Made by a program: the position numbers and the translations under genes
Assembly (NCBI RefSeq): GCF_000399665.1
Contig: NZ_KB976986.1
Coordinates: 3,491,056 to 3,555,055 of the forward strand
Direction of reading: 5' to 3'
DNA length: 64,000 nt
DNA from: Acinetobacter calcoaceticus ANC 3811
Lineage (GTDB): Bacteria; Pseudomonadota; Gammaproteobacteria; Pseudomonadales; Moraxellaceae
Notes under the pieces: model-generated
Seen by the model: only the letters and a program-made list of their open reading frames with translations
The model's database searches: none
What the model was told of the DNA's origin: nothing
Shown: positions 25,109 to 37,752 of the stretch, one piece after another
Layout: every line of letters starts with the position of its first letter
How positions within the stretch are numbered: the stretch's first letter is position 1

Positions 25109-26095
25109 ATGAAGCAACCCGTTCGTGTTGCCGTGACTGGCGCTGCAGGTCAAATTGGTTACAGCTTATTATTCCGTATCGCAAGCGGTGAAATGTTAGG
25201 TAAAGATCAACCTGTTATTTTACAATTGCTTGAAGTTCCAGTTGAAAAAGCTCAACAAGCGCTTAAAGGCGTAATGATGGAACTTGATGACTGTGCTTTC
25301 CCTTTATTGGCTGGCATGATCGGGACTGATGATCCGAAAGTTGCATTTAAAGATGCTGACTACGCTTTATTGGTAGGTTCTCGTCCACGTGGTCCTGGTA
25401 TGGAACGTGCTGACTTGTTAAAAGTTAACGGTGAAATTTTCATCGGTCAAGGTCAAGCATTAAACGAAGTTGCTAGTCGTGACGTTAAAGTATTAGTTGT
25501 GGGTAACCCTGCAAACACTAACGCTTACATCGCTATGAACTCTGCTCCAGACCTTCCAGCGAAAAACTTTACTGCAATGTTGCGTCTTGATCACAACCGT
25601 GCGTTGACTCAAGTTGCTCAAAAAGCTGGTGTTGCCGTTGCTGATATCGAACACTTAACAGTTTGGGGTAACCACTCTCCAACAATGTATGCTGATTACC
25701 GTTTTGCAACTGTAAATGGCGAAAGCTTAAAAGACAAAATCAACGATGCTGCATGGAACAAAGATGTGTTCCTTCCAACTGTTGGTAAACGTGGTGCTGC
25801 GATTATCGAAGCACGTGGTTTGTCTTCTGCTGCTTCTGCTGCTAACGCTGCAATTGACCATATGCGCGACTGGGCACTTGGTACAAACGGCAAATGGGTA
25901 ACTATGGGTATTCCATCTGATGGTTCTTATGGTATTCCAGAAGGCGTTATGTTTGGTTTCCCTGTAACAACTGAGAATGGTGAATACAAAATCGTTCAAG
26001 GTTTAGAAATTGATGAATTCAGCCGTGAACGTATTAACTTTACGTTAAATGAGCTTGAAGAAGAACGTGCAGCAATTGCTGACATGTTGAAATAA
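25109..26095 (+). CDS. mdh: Malate dehydrogenase
   Basis: Mdh interconverts malate and oxaloacetate with NAD in the TCA cycle. The NAD loop GAAGQIGYSLL is at the N-terminus, the substrate-loop SRPRGPGMERADLL follows (arginines for the dicarboxylate), and the catalytic WGNHSPTMYADY has His189. The length of 328 residues and the sequence put it in the cytosolic-type (group 2) clade usual in Acinetobacter and other non-enteric gammaproteobacteria, not the E. coli type. A GGAG ribosome-binding site precedes the ATG. The gene has its own terminator and uses strongly preferred codons. Confidence 0.95.
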   Translation: MKQPVRVAVTGAAGQIGYSLLFRIASGEMLGKDQPVILQLLEVPVEKAQQALKGVMMELDDCAFPLLAGMIGTDDPKVAFKDADYALLVGSRPRGPGMERADLLKVNGEIFIGQGQALNEVASRDVKVLVVGNPANTNAYIAMNSAPDLPAKNFTAMLRLDHNRALTQVAQKAGVAVADIEHLTVWGNHSPTMYADYRFATVNGESLKDKINDAAWNKDVFLPTVGKRGAAIIEARGLSSAASAANAAIDHMRDWALGTNGKWVTMGIPSDGSYGIPEGVMFGFPVTTENGEYKIVQGLEIDEFSRERINFTLNELEEERAAIADMLK

Positions 26096-26113
26096 TTTAT
26101 CTTTTTGATAAGT

Positions 26114-26147
26114 TAAAAAAAGCACTCTTTTTAGAGTGCTTTTTTAT
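26114..26147 (+). terminator. Terminator after mdh
   Basis: AAAAAAAGCACTC and GAGTGCTTTTTT form a hairpin with a T-run, 20 bases after the mdh stop codon. Confidence 0.88.
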
Positions 26148-26271
26148 ATTCAATCATTTGAAACAAAACACAAAAAACAACAAGAAAATATAAACATTAT
26201 CATGCATATAAAAAGGTTTTATTGTTAGATTAGTTAATAGATGATTTAAAACAATTTATAGGAGAAGAACA

Positions 26272-26517
26272 ATGTTTGAGCAGCAACCTACTTTAGAGCT
26301 TTTATTTGATCAGCTGGGTTTAGATTCAGATGAAGCCAGCATTGAAAGCTTTATCAAAACACATCAATTGCCTGCTGAACAGAAATTACATGAAGCTTCT
26401 TTTTGGTCAAAAGGTCAAAGTGATTTTTTAAAAAGCCATTGGGAAAAAGATGATGAATGGATTGTGGTGATTGATGAGCTTAACGAACAACTACATGAAG
26501 ACAGTCTGAATAAATAA
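26272..26517 (+). CDS. DUF2789 family small protein
   Basis: The 81-residue acidic protein has the sequence features of DUF2789: a start like PTLELLFDQLGLDSDE, then IESFIKTHQLP and FWSKGQSDFLKSHWEKDDEW. It has no membrane helix and is probably cytoplasmic. The function is unknown. A GGAG ribosome-binding site lies just before the ATG. It stands alone between mdh and a convergent gene. Confidence 0.8.
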   Translation: MFEQQPTLELLFDQLGLDSDEASIESFIKTHQLPAEQKLHEASFWSKGQSDFLKSHWEKDDEWIVVIDELNEQLHEDSLNK

Positions 26518-26522
26518 AACGA

Positions 26523-26557
26523 AGGCCTGTTTTAAATTCAATAAATAAAACAGGCCT
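26523..26557. terminator. Hairpin between convergent DUF2789 gene and TPR-like gene
   Basis: AGGCCTGTTTTA and AAAACAGGCCT form a hairpin. A T-rich stretch follows on the minus strand, so it mainly serves the leftward gene. Confidence 0.6.
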
Positions 26558-26571
26558 AATACATTAAGTGT

Positions 26572-27099
26572 TTAATGCGTCTTTAGTTTTAAATGATCTT
26601 TATACCAAGGCTCATGACGTATAAGGTCAAATGCAGGTTGGCCATGAAGCAATTCAAGGTCACACGTGTTTGTTGATAAATATTTAGTTAACCAATGCCG
26701 TGTTAATGCTGACTCTTGTCGAGCGGCTGACGCATAAGCCAAGAAGAAATATATATCTGCATGTTCATTGTGGGCTAATGGCTTCAAAATTTGTTGAGTA
26801 ATGAGAGCAAAACGTTTTTCTTTATTTAATTCAAAATAAAGCATATATGCCTTAGCCAAATGTAAAGATAAATTAAGATATAAGCTCAATGGCATTTCTT
26901 CATATTCCATACGAGCTTGTTCAAGCAAAACAATCGCTTCTTGTAAAAAGTGAAGTTGCTCTTGGCGAACACGGCTTAATACGACAAGTTGCATGCGTAA
27001 TTCAGCACGCTCCAAAGCAAGCTCAGGCGTATTTTCAGTCAAATAAAGTTGGTCTGTTTCACCAATTCGGTTCACAATTGTTTTACTTTCAATAGACAT
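26572..27099 (-). CDS. Uncharacterised helical (TPR-like) protein
   Basis: The 175-residue protein is predicted to be almost all alpha helix, with alternating hydrophobic and charged positions. Pairs of helices such as LALERAELRMQLVVLSRVR and LYLNLSLHLAKAYMLYFEL recall tetratricopeptide repeats, though the consensus is weak. The C-terminal segment HGQPAFDLIRHEPWYKDHLKL has the look of a final TPR helix pair. No signal peptide. I cannot name the family. The 2OG oxygenase gene lies upstream on the same strand, with about 70 bases between them. Confidence 0.5.
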   Translation of the reverse strand: MSIESKTIVNRIGETDQLYLTENTPELALERAELRMQLVVLSRVRQEQLHFLQEAIVLLEQARMEYEEMPLSLYLNLSLHLAKAYMLYFELNKEKRFALITQQILKPLAHNEHADIYFFLAYASAARQESALTRHWLTKYLSTNTCDLELLHGQPAFDLIRHEPWYKDHLKLKTH

Positions 27100-27166
27100 A
27101 CGCCATTACCTTCTTTAATCAATAGCTTTTATATCGGGTTCATTTACCAAATTTAAAGAGTAACTA

Positions 27167-27772
27167 TTAAACCCAAATGGAATTTCCACTACGAAGCCAA
27201 GCTGTAATGGAGAGTCTTTGTTGTTTAGAGGGTAATACTTCATGTAATAAATTGCTTTGAAATATTACAAGTCGATTTGGCTCGGGATTAACGACATGCC
27301 ACTTCTCATTTTTATCTTGTAGTCGTAATTGACCACCCCAATCTTCTTGCCATTCTGGATGTAAATAATAAACGGTTGAGATAATACGATCATTTTTTTG
27401 CTGAGGGTTATCTCGGTGTAAAGCATAAAACTCACCCAAACCATAACGGGCGAAATGAGCTTCAACCTCTTTAATTCCTAAATAGAATGCTTGATTTAGA
27501 TTTTGTGAGAAAGAACTTAAGGTTTCAATATGCTGTTGAGCAATAGGAAGTTGATCATTAATCCAGAGAATATGATCGCTACGAATATTACTCACCACGC
27601 CGTTTTGAATACCAGCTTCTCTAAATTCATCAATATGATGGCTACATTCTTTGGCGACTTGAGCGCGATATTGATCCGAATAGGTGCGATTAATAATCGC
27701 AAAGCCATGCGTATTTAAATCATCTAGAATTTGATCCAGATCCCATGAGTCCGGAAGCAGGTGAGAGAGCAT
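27167..27772 (-). CDS. 2OG-Fe(II) oxygenase family protein
   Basis: This is a prolyl-4-hydroxylase-like dioxygenase that uses 2-oxoglutarate and Fe(II). The iron ligands can be seen as HRD (residues 119-121 from the ATG at 27772) and the distal His of NLLHEVLPS, with Arg of QRLSITAWLRS as the 2-oxoglutarate anchor. GGQLRLQ marks the central strand. I prefer the ATG at 27772 because GAGG sits five bases before it; a start at 27802 is possible. Substrate is unknown; bacterial relatives hydroxylate proteins (ribosomal proteins, EF-Tu) or small molecules. Confidence 0.8.
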   Translation of the reverse strand: MLSHLLPDSWDLDQILDDLNTHGFAIINRTYSDQYRAQVAKECSHHIDEFREAGIQNGVVSNIRSDHILWINDQLPIAQQHIETLSSFSQNLNQAFYLGIKEVEAHFARYGLGEFYALHRDNPQQKNDRIISTVYYLHPEWQEDWGGQLRLQDKNEKWHVVNPEPNRLVIFQSNLLHEVLPSKQQRLSITAWLRSGNSIWV

Positions 27773-27889
27773 ATAACCTCGAGTAGATCGTAAAAATATC
27801 AAGCTGCTCTATTTTAGATGATCACAACCTTACGAAAGAATATTTTTTTCATGTTAAACTATTTGTTGAATTGAGGAATTAAAGTCAAC

Positions 27890-28747
27890 ATGAATTACCG
27901 TCACCATTTCCATGCGGGCAACTTTGCAGATGTTATGAAGCATGTGCTTTTGCTACAGCTTCTCAACCGCTTAAATGCTAAAGATAAACCTTATCGTTAT
28001 ATCGATACGCATGGAGGTGCAGGAAAATATAATTTATCTCTGGCACCTTCACAAAAGTCTGGAGAGTTTCTTACAGGCATTCACCGTCTAGTTCAGATAT
28101 CTGACATGGAAAAGCGTCAGGCACCTGAAGCAATCCAGCAATATTTGAAGTTAGTAGAAGAACTACGCTCTCAAGAAGGTAAAGGAAGTTATCCAGGATC
28201 ACCATGGTTTGCTTTGCAAGGCATGCGTGAAATTGATAAAGCAACCGTTTTTGAAATGCAACGCGATGTTTTTGAGCAATTGCGACATAACATTTATGAT
28301 AAACGTGCAGGTTTACATGAGCGTGATGCATACGAAGGCTTGCTCGGCGTTATTCCACCGAAAGAAAAACGTGGTTTGGTCATGATTGACCCGCCTTACG
28401 AATTAGAACGTAAAGACTTTCCGCAATTAGTTGAACTTTTACAACAAGCTTATAAAAAATGGCCAACAGGTGTCTTTGCAGTTTGGTATCCAATTAAAGA
28501 CCGACCGATGATTGAGCGTTTTGAAAAGAAAATGTTTAAAACGGGAATTCGTCGTCAATTAATCTGTGAAATTTGTGTATGGCCAGACGATACACCTATA
28601 GGTTTGAATGGTTGTGGTCTATTAGTGATTAACCCACCTTGGCAGTTCTCAGAACAAGCAGACCAAGCACTACAGTGGTTATTCCCGCATCTACGCATGC
28701 AAGAAACTGGTGGTCACGCTGCTGTTCGCTGGTTAGTAGGTGAGTAA
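27890..28747 (+). CDS. rlmJ: 23S rRNA (adenine-2030-N6)-methyltransferase
   Basis: RlmJ methylates A2030 of 23S rRNA. The N-terminus MNYRHHFHAGNFADVMKH is the hallmark of the family. SAM binding is expected around YIDTHGGAGKY, and the catalytic motif DPPYE begins at residue 167. The length of 285 residues matches E. coli RlmJ (280). pssA follows 41 bases downstream on the same strand. Confidence 0.92.
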   Translation: MNYRHHFHAGNFADVMKHVLLLQLLNRLNAKDKPYRYIDTHGGAGKYNLSLAPSQKSGEFLTGIHRLVQISDMEKRQAPEAIQQYLKLVEELRSQEGKGSYPGSPWFALQGMREIDKATVFEMQRDVFEQLRHNIYDKRAGLHERDAYEGLLGVIPPKEKRGLVMIDPPYELERKDFPQLVELLQQAYKKWPTGVFAVWYPIKDRPMIERFEKKMFKTGIRRQLICEICVWPDDTPIGLNGCGLLVINPPWQFSEQADQALQWLFPHLRMQETGGHAAVRWLVGE

Positions 28748-28788
28748 CAGTTAACTTAAATCAATGCACATGTTTGGAATAGAAAATA

Positions 28789-29622
28789 ATGACAAATGCG
28801 CCTAAACCAGAGCAAGATTTAACTCATAATGAACATTCATTTGATGGGATTACATTCGAAGTGGTTGAAGAAGAGGATAATCCGGAAGGACAAAAAGTGA
28901 AGCGCCGAGGAATCTATCTTTGGCCTAACTTAATTACGACAGCCGCTTTGTTGTCTGGTTTCTATTCCATCATTGCAAGCATGAACGGGGATTTTACCCA
29001 AGCTATCTATGCTATTTTTATTGCAGCGCTACTTGATGGTCTAGATGGTCGAGTTGCTCGCGCGATTGGTGCACAAAGTGCTTTTGGCGAGCAATATGAT
29101 TCTCTCTCCGACTTGTTAGCTTTTGGTGTAGCTCCGGCAATGCTAATGTATAGCTGGAGTTTGCATGATTTAGGTCGTATTGGCTTAGCATGTTGTTTTG
29201 TATATACAGCATGTGCAGCTTTCCGCTTAGCGCGTTTTAATGTGCAAATTGGTGTTGTTGATAAGCGCTATTTTATCGGAATTGCGAGCCCACTCGCTGC
29301 CATTATCATTATTTCCCTTGTCTGGGTTGCTCGCGATTATCCTTTCATTTTTGATTTACGCGATATTGCGATTAAAAGCATCAATGCTGTGATTATGGTT
29401 GTTGTGGGATTGCTCATGATTTCCAATATTAAATATTACTCTTTCAAACAAATGGATCGTAAACGCGTTCCCTTTGTAGTTATGTTGCCAGTAGTACTGA
29501 TTTTTGCAGCAATCACTTATAATATTCCAATGGGCATTTTGACTGTTTCAATTATCTATGCTCTCTCTGGTTTTGTTACGACATTATTTGCACGCAAAAG
29601 TAATGAAACAATAAAAACATAA
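28789..29622 (+). CDS. pssA: CDP-diacylglycerol--serine O-phosphatidyltransferase
   Basis: PssA makes phosphatidylserine, the precursor of phosphatidylethanolamine, in the inner membrane. The CDP-alcohol phosphotransferase signature (D..DG..AR, eight residues, G...D...D) is complete in LLDGLDGRVARAIGAQSAFG and the following EQYDSLSD. Several membrane helices follow. It is the integral-membrane type (as in Bacillus and pseudomonads), not the PLD-type enzyme of E. coli. A hydrophilic 45-residue N-terminal stretch precedes the first helix. Confidence 0.9.
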   Translation: MTNAPKPEQDLTHNEHSFDGITFEVVEEEDNPEGQKVKRRGIYLWPNLITTAALLSGFYSIIASMNGDFTQAIYAIFIAALLDGLDGRVARAIGAQSAFGEQYDSLSDLLAFGVAPAMLMYSWSLHDLGRIGLACCFVYTACAAFRLARFNVQIGVVDKRYFIGIASPLAAIIIISLVWVARDYPFIFDLRDIAIKSINAVIMVVVGLLMISNIKYYSFKQMDRKRVPFVVMLPVVLIFAAITYNIPMGILTVSIIYALSGFVTTLFARKSNETIKT

Positions 29623-29639
29623 AATAGAAGAGGTTCAGT

Positions 29640-30707
29640 ATGCCTAAGTTGATAAGTCAAATTAATCAATTACAGCAGCTGGGCCTTAATGCTAAAGAGA
29701 GGGTTGTATATCAACCTTCTCGTGGTTTTTTTAAAATCGTTTATCAAGGCTTAATCCTTCCAAATCTTCCTGCTCCACTGCGCTATTTTAATTACATTAG
29801 TCTAGTTGGACAGCCACGCATTCCTCTTTGCTATAACGCTCACACAATTACAACTTCGGCAATCGATACGGCAACTGTGCTTGTCAGTAATAGCCAACAT
29901 AGTGTGGGACATTTAAAAACTTATTCTATTCGGCGGCAATGCCAGTTTGACTCAGAACAATATCAATTTGATAAAATAGATTTGATTGAGTGGGAAATTC
30001 CAAAGATCCATCTTCAGCGCTTAGACCTAGAAATGGGTTGCAATCTTACTATTCAAATTCCAGACAATATTTCTAATACGTCTGCATTGCAGTGGGGTGT
30101 TTCAGACTATTGGTCAACACTATGCTTATGTGAAGGTGAAGTTTTTTATAAAGGACAAAAGTATCAAGTCGAAGGGTTGGGGCGATTTAAACACGCAAGA
30201 GCTCTGCATTTACCGTTTTTATCTTTATGTTTTTATACATGCCAAATCATTAATTTAAATGAAACGACTCAGCTTACATTTTCACAAATCAGAAATCAGT
30301 GGAATATCATCTTATGTTCAAGATTAGATATTCAAGAATTTGGTAAGCCTGTTGAAAGCTTTACTGAAGATGTAAATTTAAATATCCATCGCGTTTATCC
30401 AAAAGTTAGAACACCGAATGGTAAAGAGATGTATTTGCCCAGAGAATTTTCTTGGCAGTGTAAGAAAAATGGAAAAATTATTTTTGAACTTTATGCACAA
30501 AGTCGTGGTGACTACAAATTTGGATTGGCTGCTGGATATGTTGGAAGCTTTCAGTACCAACTAAGTTGGAATGAACAATGTCTACAAGGTGAAGGCGGAT
30601 ATTGTGAATATATTGATTGTCGCCCACTTAGGTGGCAAGAAAAGAATCAAGACGAGAAAATTTTAGATAAATTGATGCTTTTACAACCATGTTTATATAA
30701 GAAATGA
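29640..30707 (+). CDS. Uncharacterised 355-residue protein (possibly DUF6670)
   Basis: I recognise this only as a type seen in Acinetobacter and relatives, possibly DUF6670. It has no signal peptide and no clear membrane helix. It is rich in beta-strand patterns and aromatic residues. The segment EGEVFYKGQKYQVEGLGRFKHARAL and the later FELYAQSRGDYKFGLAAGYVGSFQYQLSW recall lipocalin-like AttH/hydratase proteins, in which an ester or lipid sits in a barrel, but this is by eye only. It starts 17 bases after pssA and is probably in the same transcript, which would fit a lipid-related role. Confidence 0.5.
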   Translation: MPKLISQINQLQQLGLNAKERVVYQPSRGFFKIVYQGLILPNLPAPLRYFNYISLVGQPRIPLCYNAHTITTSAIDTATVLVSNSQHSVGHLKTYSIRRQCQFDSEQYQFDKIDLIEWEIPKIHLQRLDLEMGCNLTIQIPDNISNTSALQWGVSDYWSTLCLCEGEVFYKGQKYQVEGLGRFKHARALHLPFLSLCFYTCQIINLNETTQLTFSQIRNQWNIILCSRLDIQEFGKPVESFTEDVNLNIHRVYPKVRTPNGKEMYLPREFSWQCKKNGKIIFELYAQSRGDYKFGLAAGYVGSFQYQLSWNEQCLQGEGGYCEYIDCRPLRWQEKNQDEKILDKLMLLQPCLYKK

Positions 30708-31171
30708 CTATTTTTATCATTTTTGATTAAAAATCGAACTGTTGTTGCAGTAATATTAAAAAAGGGGTTGCCAACGAGATTTAATGGTCTATAATGCACA
30801 TCCATCGGCGGTGATGCAGATAAGAACTTGTTGAAAAACAGTTACTTGGAATTGAGTTGATTACTTTAGGTAGTGAATTTGATAAGAAGTTGGTTTTGAG
30901 AATAAGTTTTAAAAATATCGAAATTACCTGTTGACTTTTAAGAGATTAAGAGTAATATAGCCGACCTAGCTTGCTGGTGACGAACCAGGAAGAAGATCAT
31001 TAAGAGATTATGAAGAACAACTTGTGTGGATTTTTACTGATTGATTGATCGAAATATTATCATTGATTGATTGGTTTAAATTACTCGAAGTTTATTTGAG
31101 CGAAATTTAAGTCAGAAAATTGATGAGCCAGAATTGGCACCTTGTCTTTAATAAGGTGCAAAATGATTTTT
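30708..31171 (+). other. rRNA operon promoter and leader region
   Basis: No gene is seen in these 464 bases. They hold the rrn promoter (30768-30795) and a leader of about 370 bases. The segment 31009-31030 is complementary to 32734-32756, just after the 16S gene, forming the processing stem that RNase III cuts. Confidence 0.8.
30768..30795 (+). promoter_or_regulatory. rRNA operon promoter
   Basis: TTGCCA (30768-30773) and TATAAT (30790-30795) are separated by 16 bases, near the sigma-70 consensus. It is the only strong promoter I see ahead of the 16S gene. Confidence 0.8.
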
Positions 31172-32708
<1,537 letters not shown>

Positions 32709-32767
32709 ACGAAAGATTGACGATTAGTAAGAATCCACAACAAGTTGTTCTTCATAGATGTATCTGA

Positions 32768-32844
<77 letters not shown>

Positions 32845-32900
32845 TGACTTTGACTGGTTGAAGTTATAGAAAAGAAGATACAGAACTGATGATGTAAGCT

Positions 32901-32976
32901 GGGGACTTAGCTTAGTTGGTAGAGCGCCTGCTTTGCACGCAGGAGGTCAGGAGTTCGACTCTCCTAGTCTCCACCA
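32901..32976 (+). tRNA. tRNA-Ala (anticodon TGC)
   Basis: A 76-base cloverleaf with acceptor GGGGACT/AGTCTCC, anticodon loop TTTGCAC, and encoded CCA. It is the second spacer tRNA. Confidence 0.97.
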
Positions 32977-33335
32977 GAACTTAAGAGAAGTTCAGATTAC
33001 AGAAATTAGTAAATAGGGATTAGATCTTAGTTTATTAACTTCTGTGATTTAAGTATCACGGTATTAAGCATGACCTGACGAAGGCATGTTTATTCATTAA
33101 CAGATTGGCAAAATTGAGTCTGAAATAAATTGTTCACTCAAGAGTTTAGATTAAGCAATTGATCTAAATGAATTGAGAACTAGCAAATTAACTGAATCAA
33201 GCGTTTTGGTATATGAATTAGATTGAAGCTGTACAGTGTTTAAATACACAGTACTTCAAACTGTAAGAGATTGATGAGAAATCATTGATCATGTCTTATT
33301 ACTCCTTGTAGGTAATAACGACTGTTTGGGGTTGT
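32977..33335 (+). other. 16S-23S spacer, tRNA-Ala to 23S
   Basis: No gene in these 359 AT-rich bases. The right end (about 33320-33344) is complementary to 36223-36248 beyond the 23S gene and forms the 23S processing stem. Confidence 0.8.
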
Positions 33336-36232
<2,897 letters not shown>

Positions 36233-36409
36233 CAACACCCAAGCAGTTGTATATATAGCATCAATCGATTCATTAATGTACAAATCAACTTGATTTAGTT
36301 ATACGCTTAGCTAAAATGAACAAAATATCAAGACTCAATCAGCCCATCTGTAAAGATTTGGAAAACGCATCGGCATATTAAGACCAATGCTAGTATCCAT
36401 ACCAGTTGT

Positions 36410-36524
36410 GCTGGCGACCATAGCAAGAGTGAACCACCTGATCCCTTCCCGAACTCAGAAGTGAAACCTCTTAGCGCTGATGGTAGTGTGGGGTTTCCCA
36501 TGTGAGAGTAAGTCATCGCCAGCT
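36410..36524 (+). rRNA. rrf: 5S ribosomal RNA
   Basis: About 115 bases; the ends GCTGGCGAC and GTCATCGCCAGC pair to form helix I, and the internal CCGAACTCAGAAGTGAAAC is the universal 5S segment. It closes the operon and is followed by a strong terminator. Confidence 0.95.
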
Positions 36525-36533
36525 CATTATTCT

Positions 36534-36567
36534 AAACACCCCCAACCTAAGTTGGGGGTGTTTTTTT
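36534..36567 (+). terminator. rRNA operon terminator
   Basis: ACACCCCCAAC and GTTGGGGGTGT form an 11-bp GC-rich hairpin followed by seven T residues. Confidence 0.95.
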
Positions 36568-36613
36568 ATGCAAAAATAAAATGATATTGAAGATTTAATC
36601 AATTTTAGGCAAT

Positions 36614-36643
36614 AAAAAAGACTCCAGAAGAGTCCTTTTTTAT
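36614..36643. terminator. Hairpin terminator next to an outer-membrane-protein remnant
   Basis: GACTC-CAGAA-GAGTC flanked by A and T runs on both sides. It probably served the leftward gene of which only the last codons survive at 36674-36763. Confidence 0.65.
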
Positions 36644-36673
36644 ATGGGAGGGAAATTTCGAGTTCATTCTGAT

Positions 36674-36763
36674 TTAAAAATGAGCTTCCAGTCCTACATA
36701 CGGGCCCTTAAATTCAAACTTAAGATCATTATTATCGTAGTCTTCTAAATCAATATTGATTAA
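36674..36763 (-). pseudogene. 3' remnant of an outer-membrane beta-barrel protein gene
   Basis: Reading leftward, 29 codons end in DLKFEFKGPYVGLEAHF and a stop. Alternating hydrophobic residues and a terminal Phe are the usual C-terminal strand of an outer-membrane barrel. An in-frame stop at 36764-36766 and no continuing frame upstream show that the rest is gone. The terminator at 36614-36643 fits as the original gene end. The parent family cannot be named from so little. Confidence 0.5.
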
Positions 36764-36842
36764 TTAGATTACATTTTTATATGGAAACTTATTCTTTAAA
36801 CTGGAAAAGTAAGTAGCATGAAAATTATAAAGAGTAAGACAA

Positions 36843-37032
36843 ATGAAATATCAAGGAAGTTGTCATTGCGGTCAGATTAAATTTGTAGTGGAAGGAGAAT
36901 TGTGGGATCCATCCTTATGCTCAAGGTATAGATGCAGAAGGTAATTCTATTTTTGCTATTAATGTTAGATGCATAGATGACATAGACTTAGAAAAAATAA
37001 CAATAAATTATTTTGATGGGCGTTCAGCTTAA
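36843..37032 (+). pseudogene. GFA/CENP-V family gene with internal deletion
   Basis: The first codons read MKYQGSCHCGQIKFVVEGEL, the N-terminus of glutathione-dependent formaldehyde-activating-like (GFA) zinc proteins with the first CHCG metal site. After the word GGAGAATTG the frame is lost. From 36916 another frame reads HPYAQGIDAEGNSIFAINVRC and ends DGRSA-stop, the C-terminus of the same family. About 60-70 central residues with the remaining zinc cysteines are missing. It is therefore a deletion with frameshift, not a small gene. Confidence 0.7.
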
Positions 37033-37052
37033 TAAATATAAGGATTTATTTA

Positions 37053-37616
37053 ATGACAGCAAAACAGCAACTAGCTCCAAAGCAGATAGAAATTTTAATT
37101 GAAATATTAAAAGATAGATTCGAAAAGAATTTACATCGTCATAAAGAAATAAGATGGACTAAGGCGCAAACTAAACTCATTAAATCTCCTGAAAAATTAT
37201 GGTCATTGCAAGAAATGGAGAATACCGGAGGAGAGCCAGACATTGTGGCTTATGACCCAAAGAGCGATGAATATTTATTTGTAGATTGTTCTCCTGAGAC
37301 ACCGAAAGGTCGTAGAAGTCTTTGTTATGATCGAGAAGCTTTGGTGGCTAGAAAAGATCATCCTCCTAAGAATAGTGCAATCGAGGCGGCTAAAGAAATG
37401 GGAGCCGAGCTTCTCACAGAGGAGCAATATCATGAATTACAAAATTTAGGGGAGTTTGATCTTAAAACATCAAGTTGGCTCAAAACCCCAGATGAGATTC
37501 GACAGTTAGATGGAGCAATTTTTGCAGATCGTCGTTATGGTCGGGTCTTTATTTATCATAATGGGGCGCAATCTTATTATGCTGCTCGTGGATTTCGGTG
37601 CTGTCTAAGAATATAG
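37053..37616 (+). CDS. DUF4256 domain-containing protein
   Basis: The 187-residue soluble protein fits DUF4256: LSPKQ-like opening helix, EIRWTKAQTKL, a MENTGGEPDIVAYD stretch, DCSPETPKGRRSLCYDREAL, and a C-terminal FGRV.IYHNGA.SYY-like part. The conserved Glu, Asp and Arg residues could form an active site, but no function is established. It starts 20 bases after the GFA pseudogene, and both may once have formed an operon. It lies in the variable stretch after the rRNA operon. Confidence 0.75.
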   Translation: MTAKQQLAPKQIEILIEILKDRFEKNLHRHKEIRWTKAQTKLIKSPEKLWSLQEMENTGGEPDIVAYDPKSDEYLFVDCSPETPKGRRSLCYDREALVARKDHPPKNSAIEAAKEMGAELLTEEQYHELQNLGEFDLKTSSWLKTPDEIRQLDGAIFADRRYGRVFIYHNGAQSYYAARGFRCCLRI

Positions 37617-37752
37617 ATTTTACAGTTTGATAAGAATTATTAGGTTTGATGTTTTATGCCAAGAAATTGGAGGTTCTTGCAACTTTTGATTGATGGTAAA
37701 CATGACAAGATATGCTCTGGAATTAAATAAAAACACCAGGATATCTCTAAAA

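Noticed and set aside
36843..36950. A small GFA-like zinc protein as an intact gene
   Set aside because: The frame ends after about 30 codons, and the missing middle and out-of-frame C-terminal part show a deletion pseudogene.
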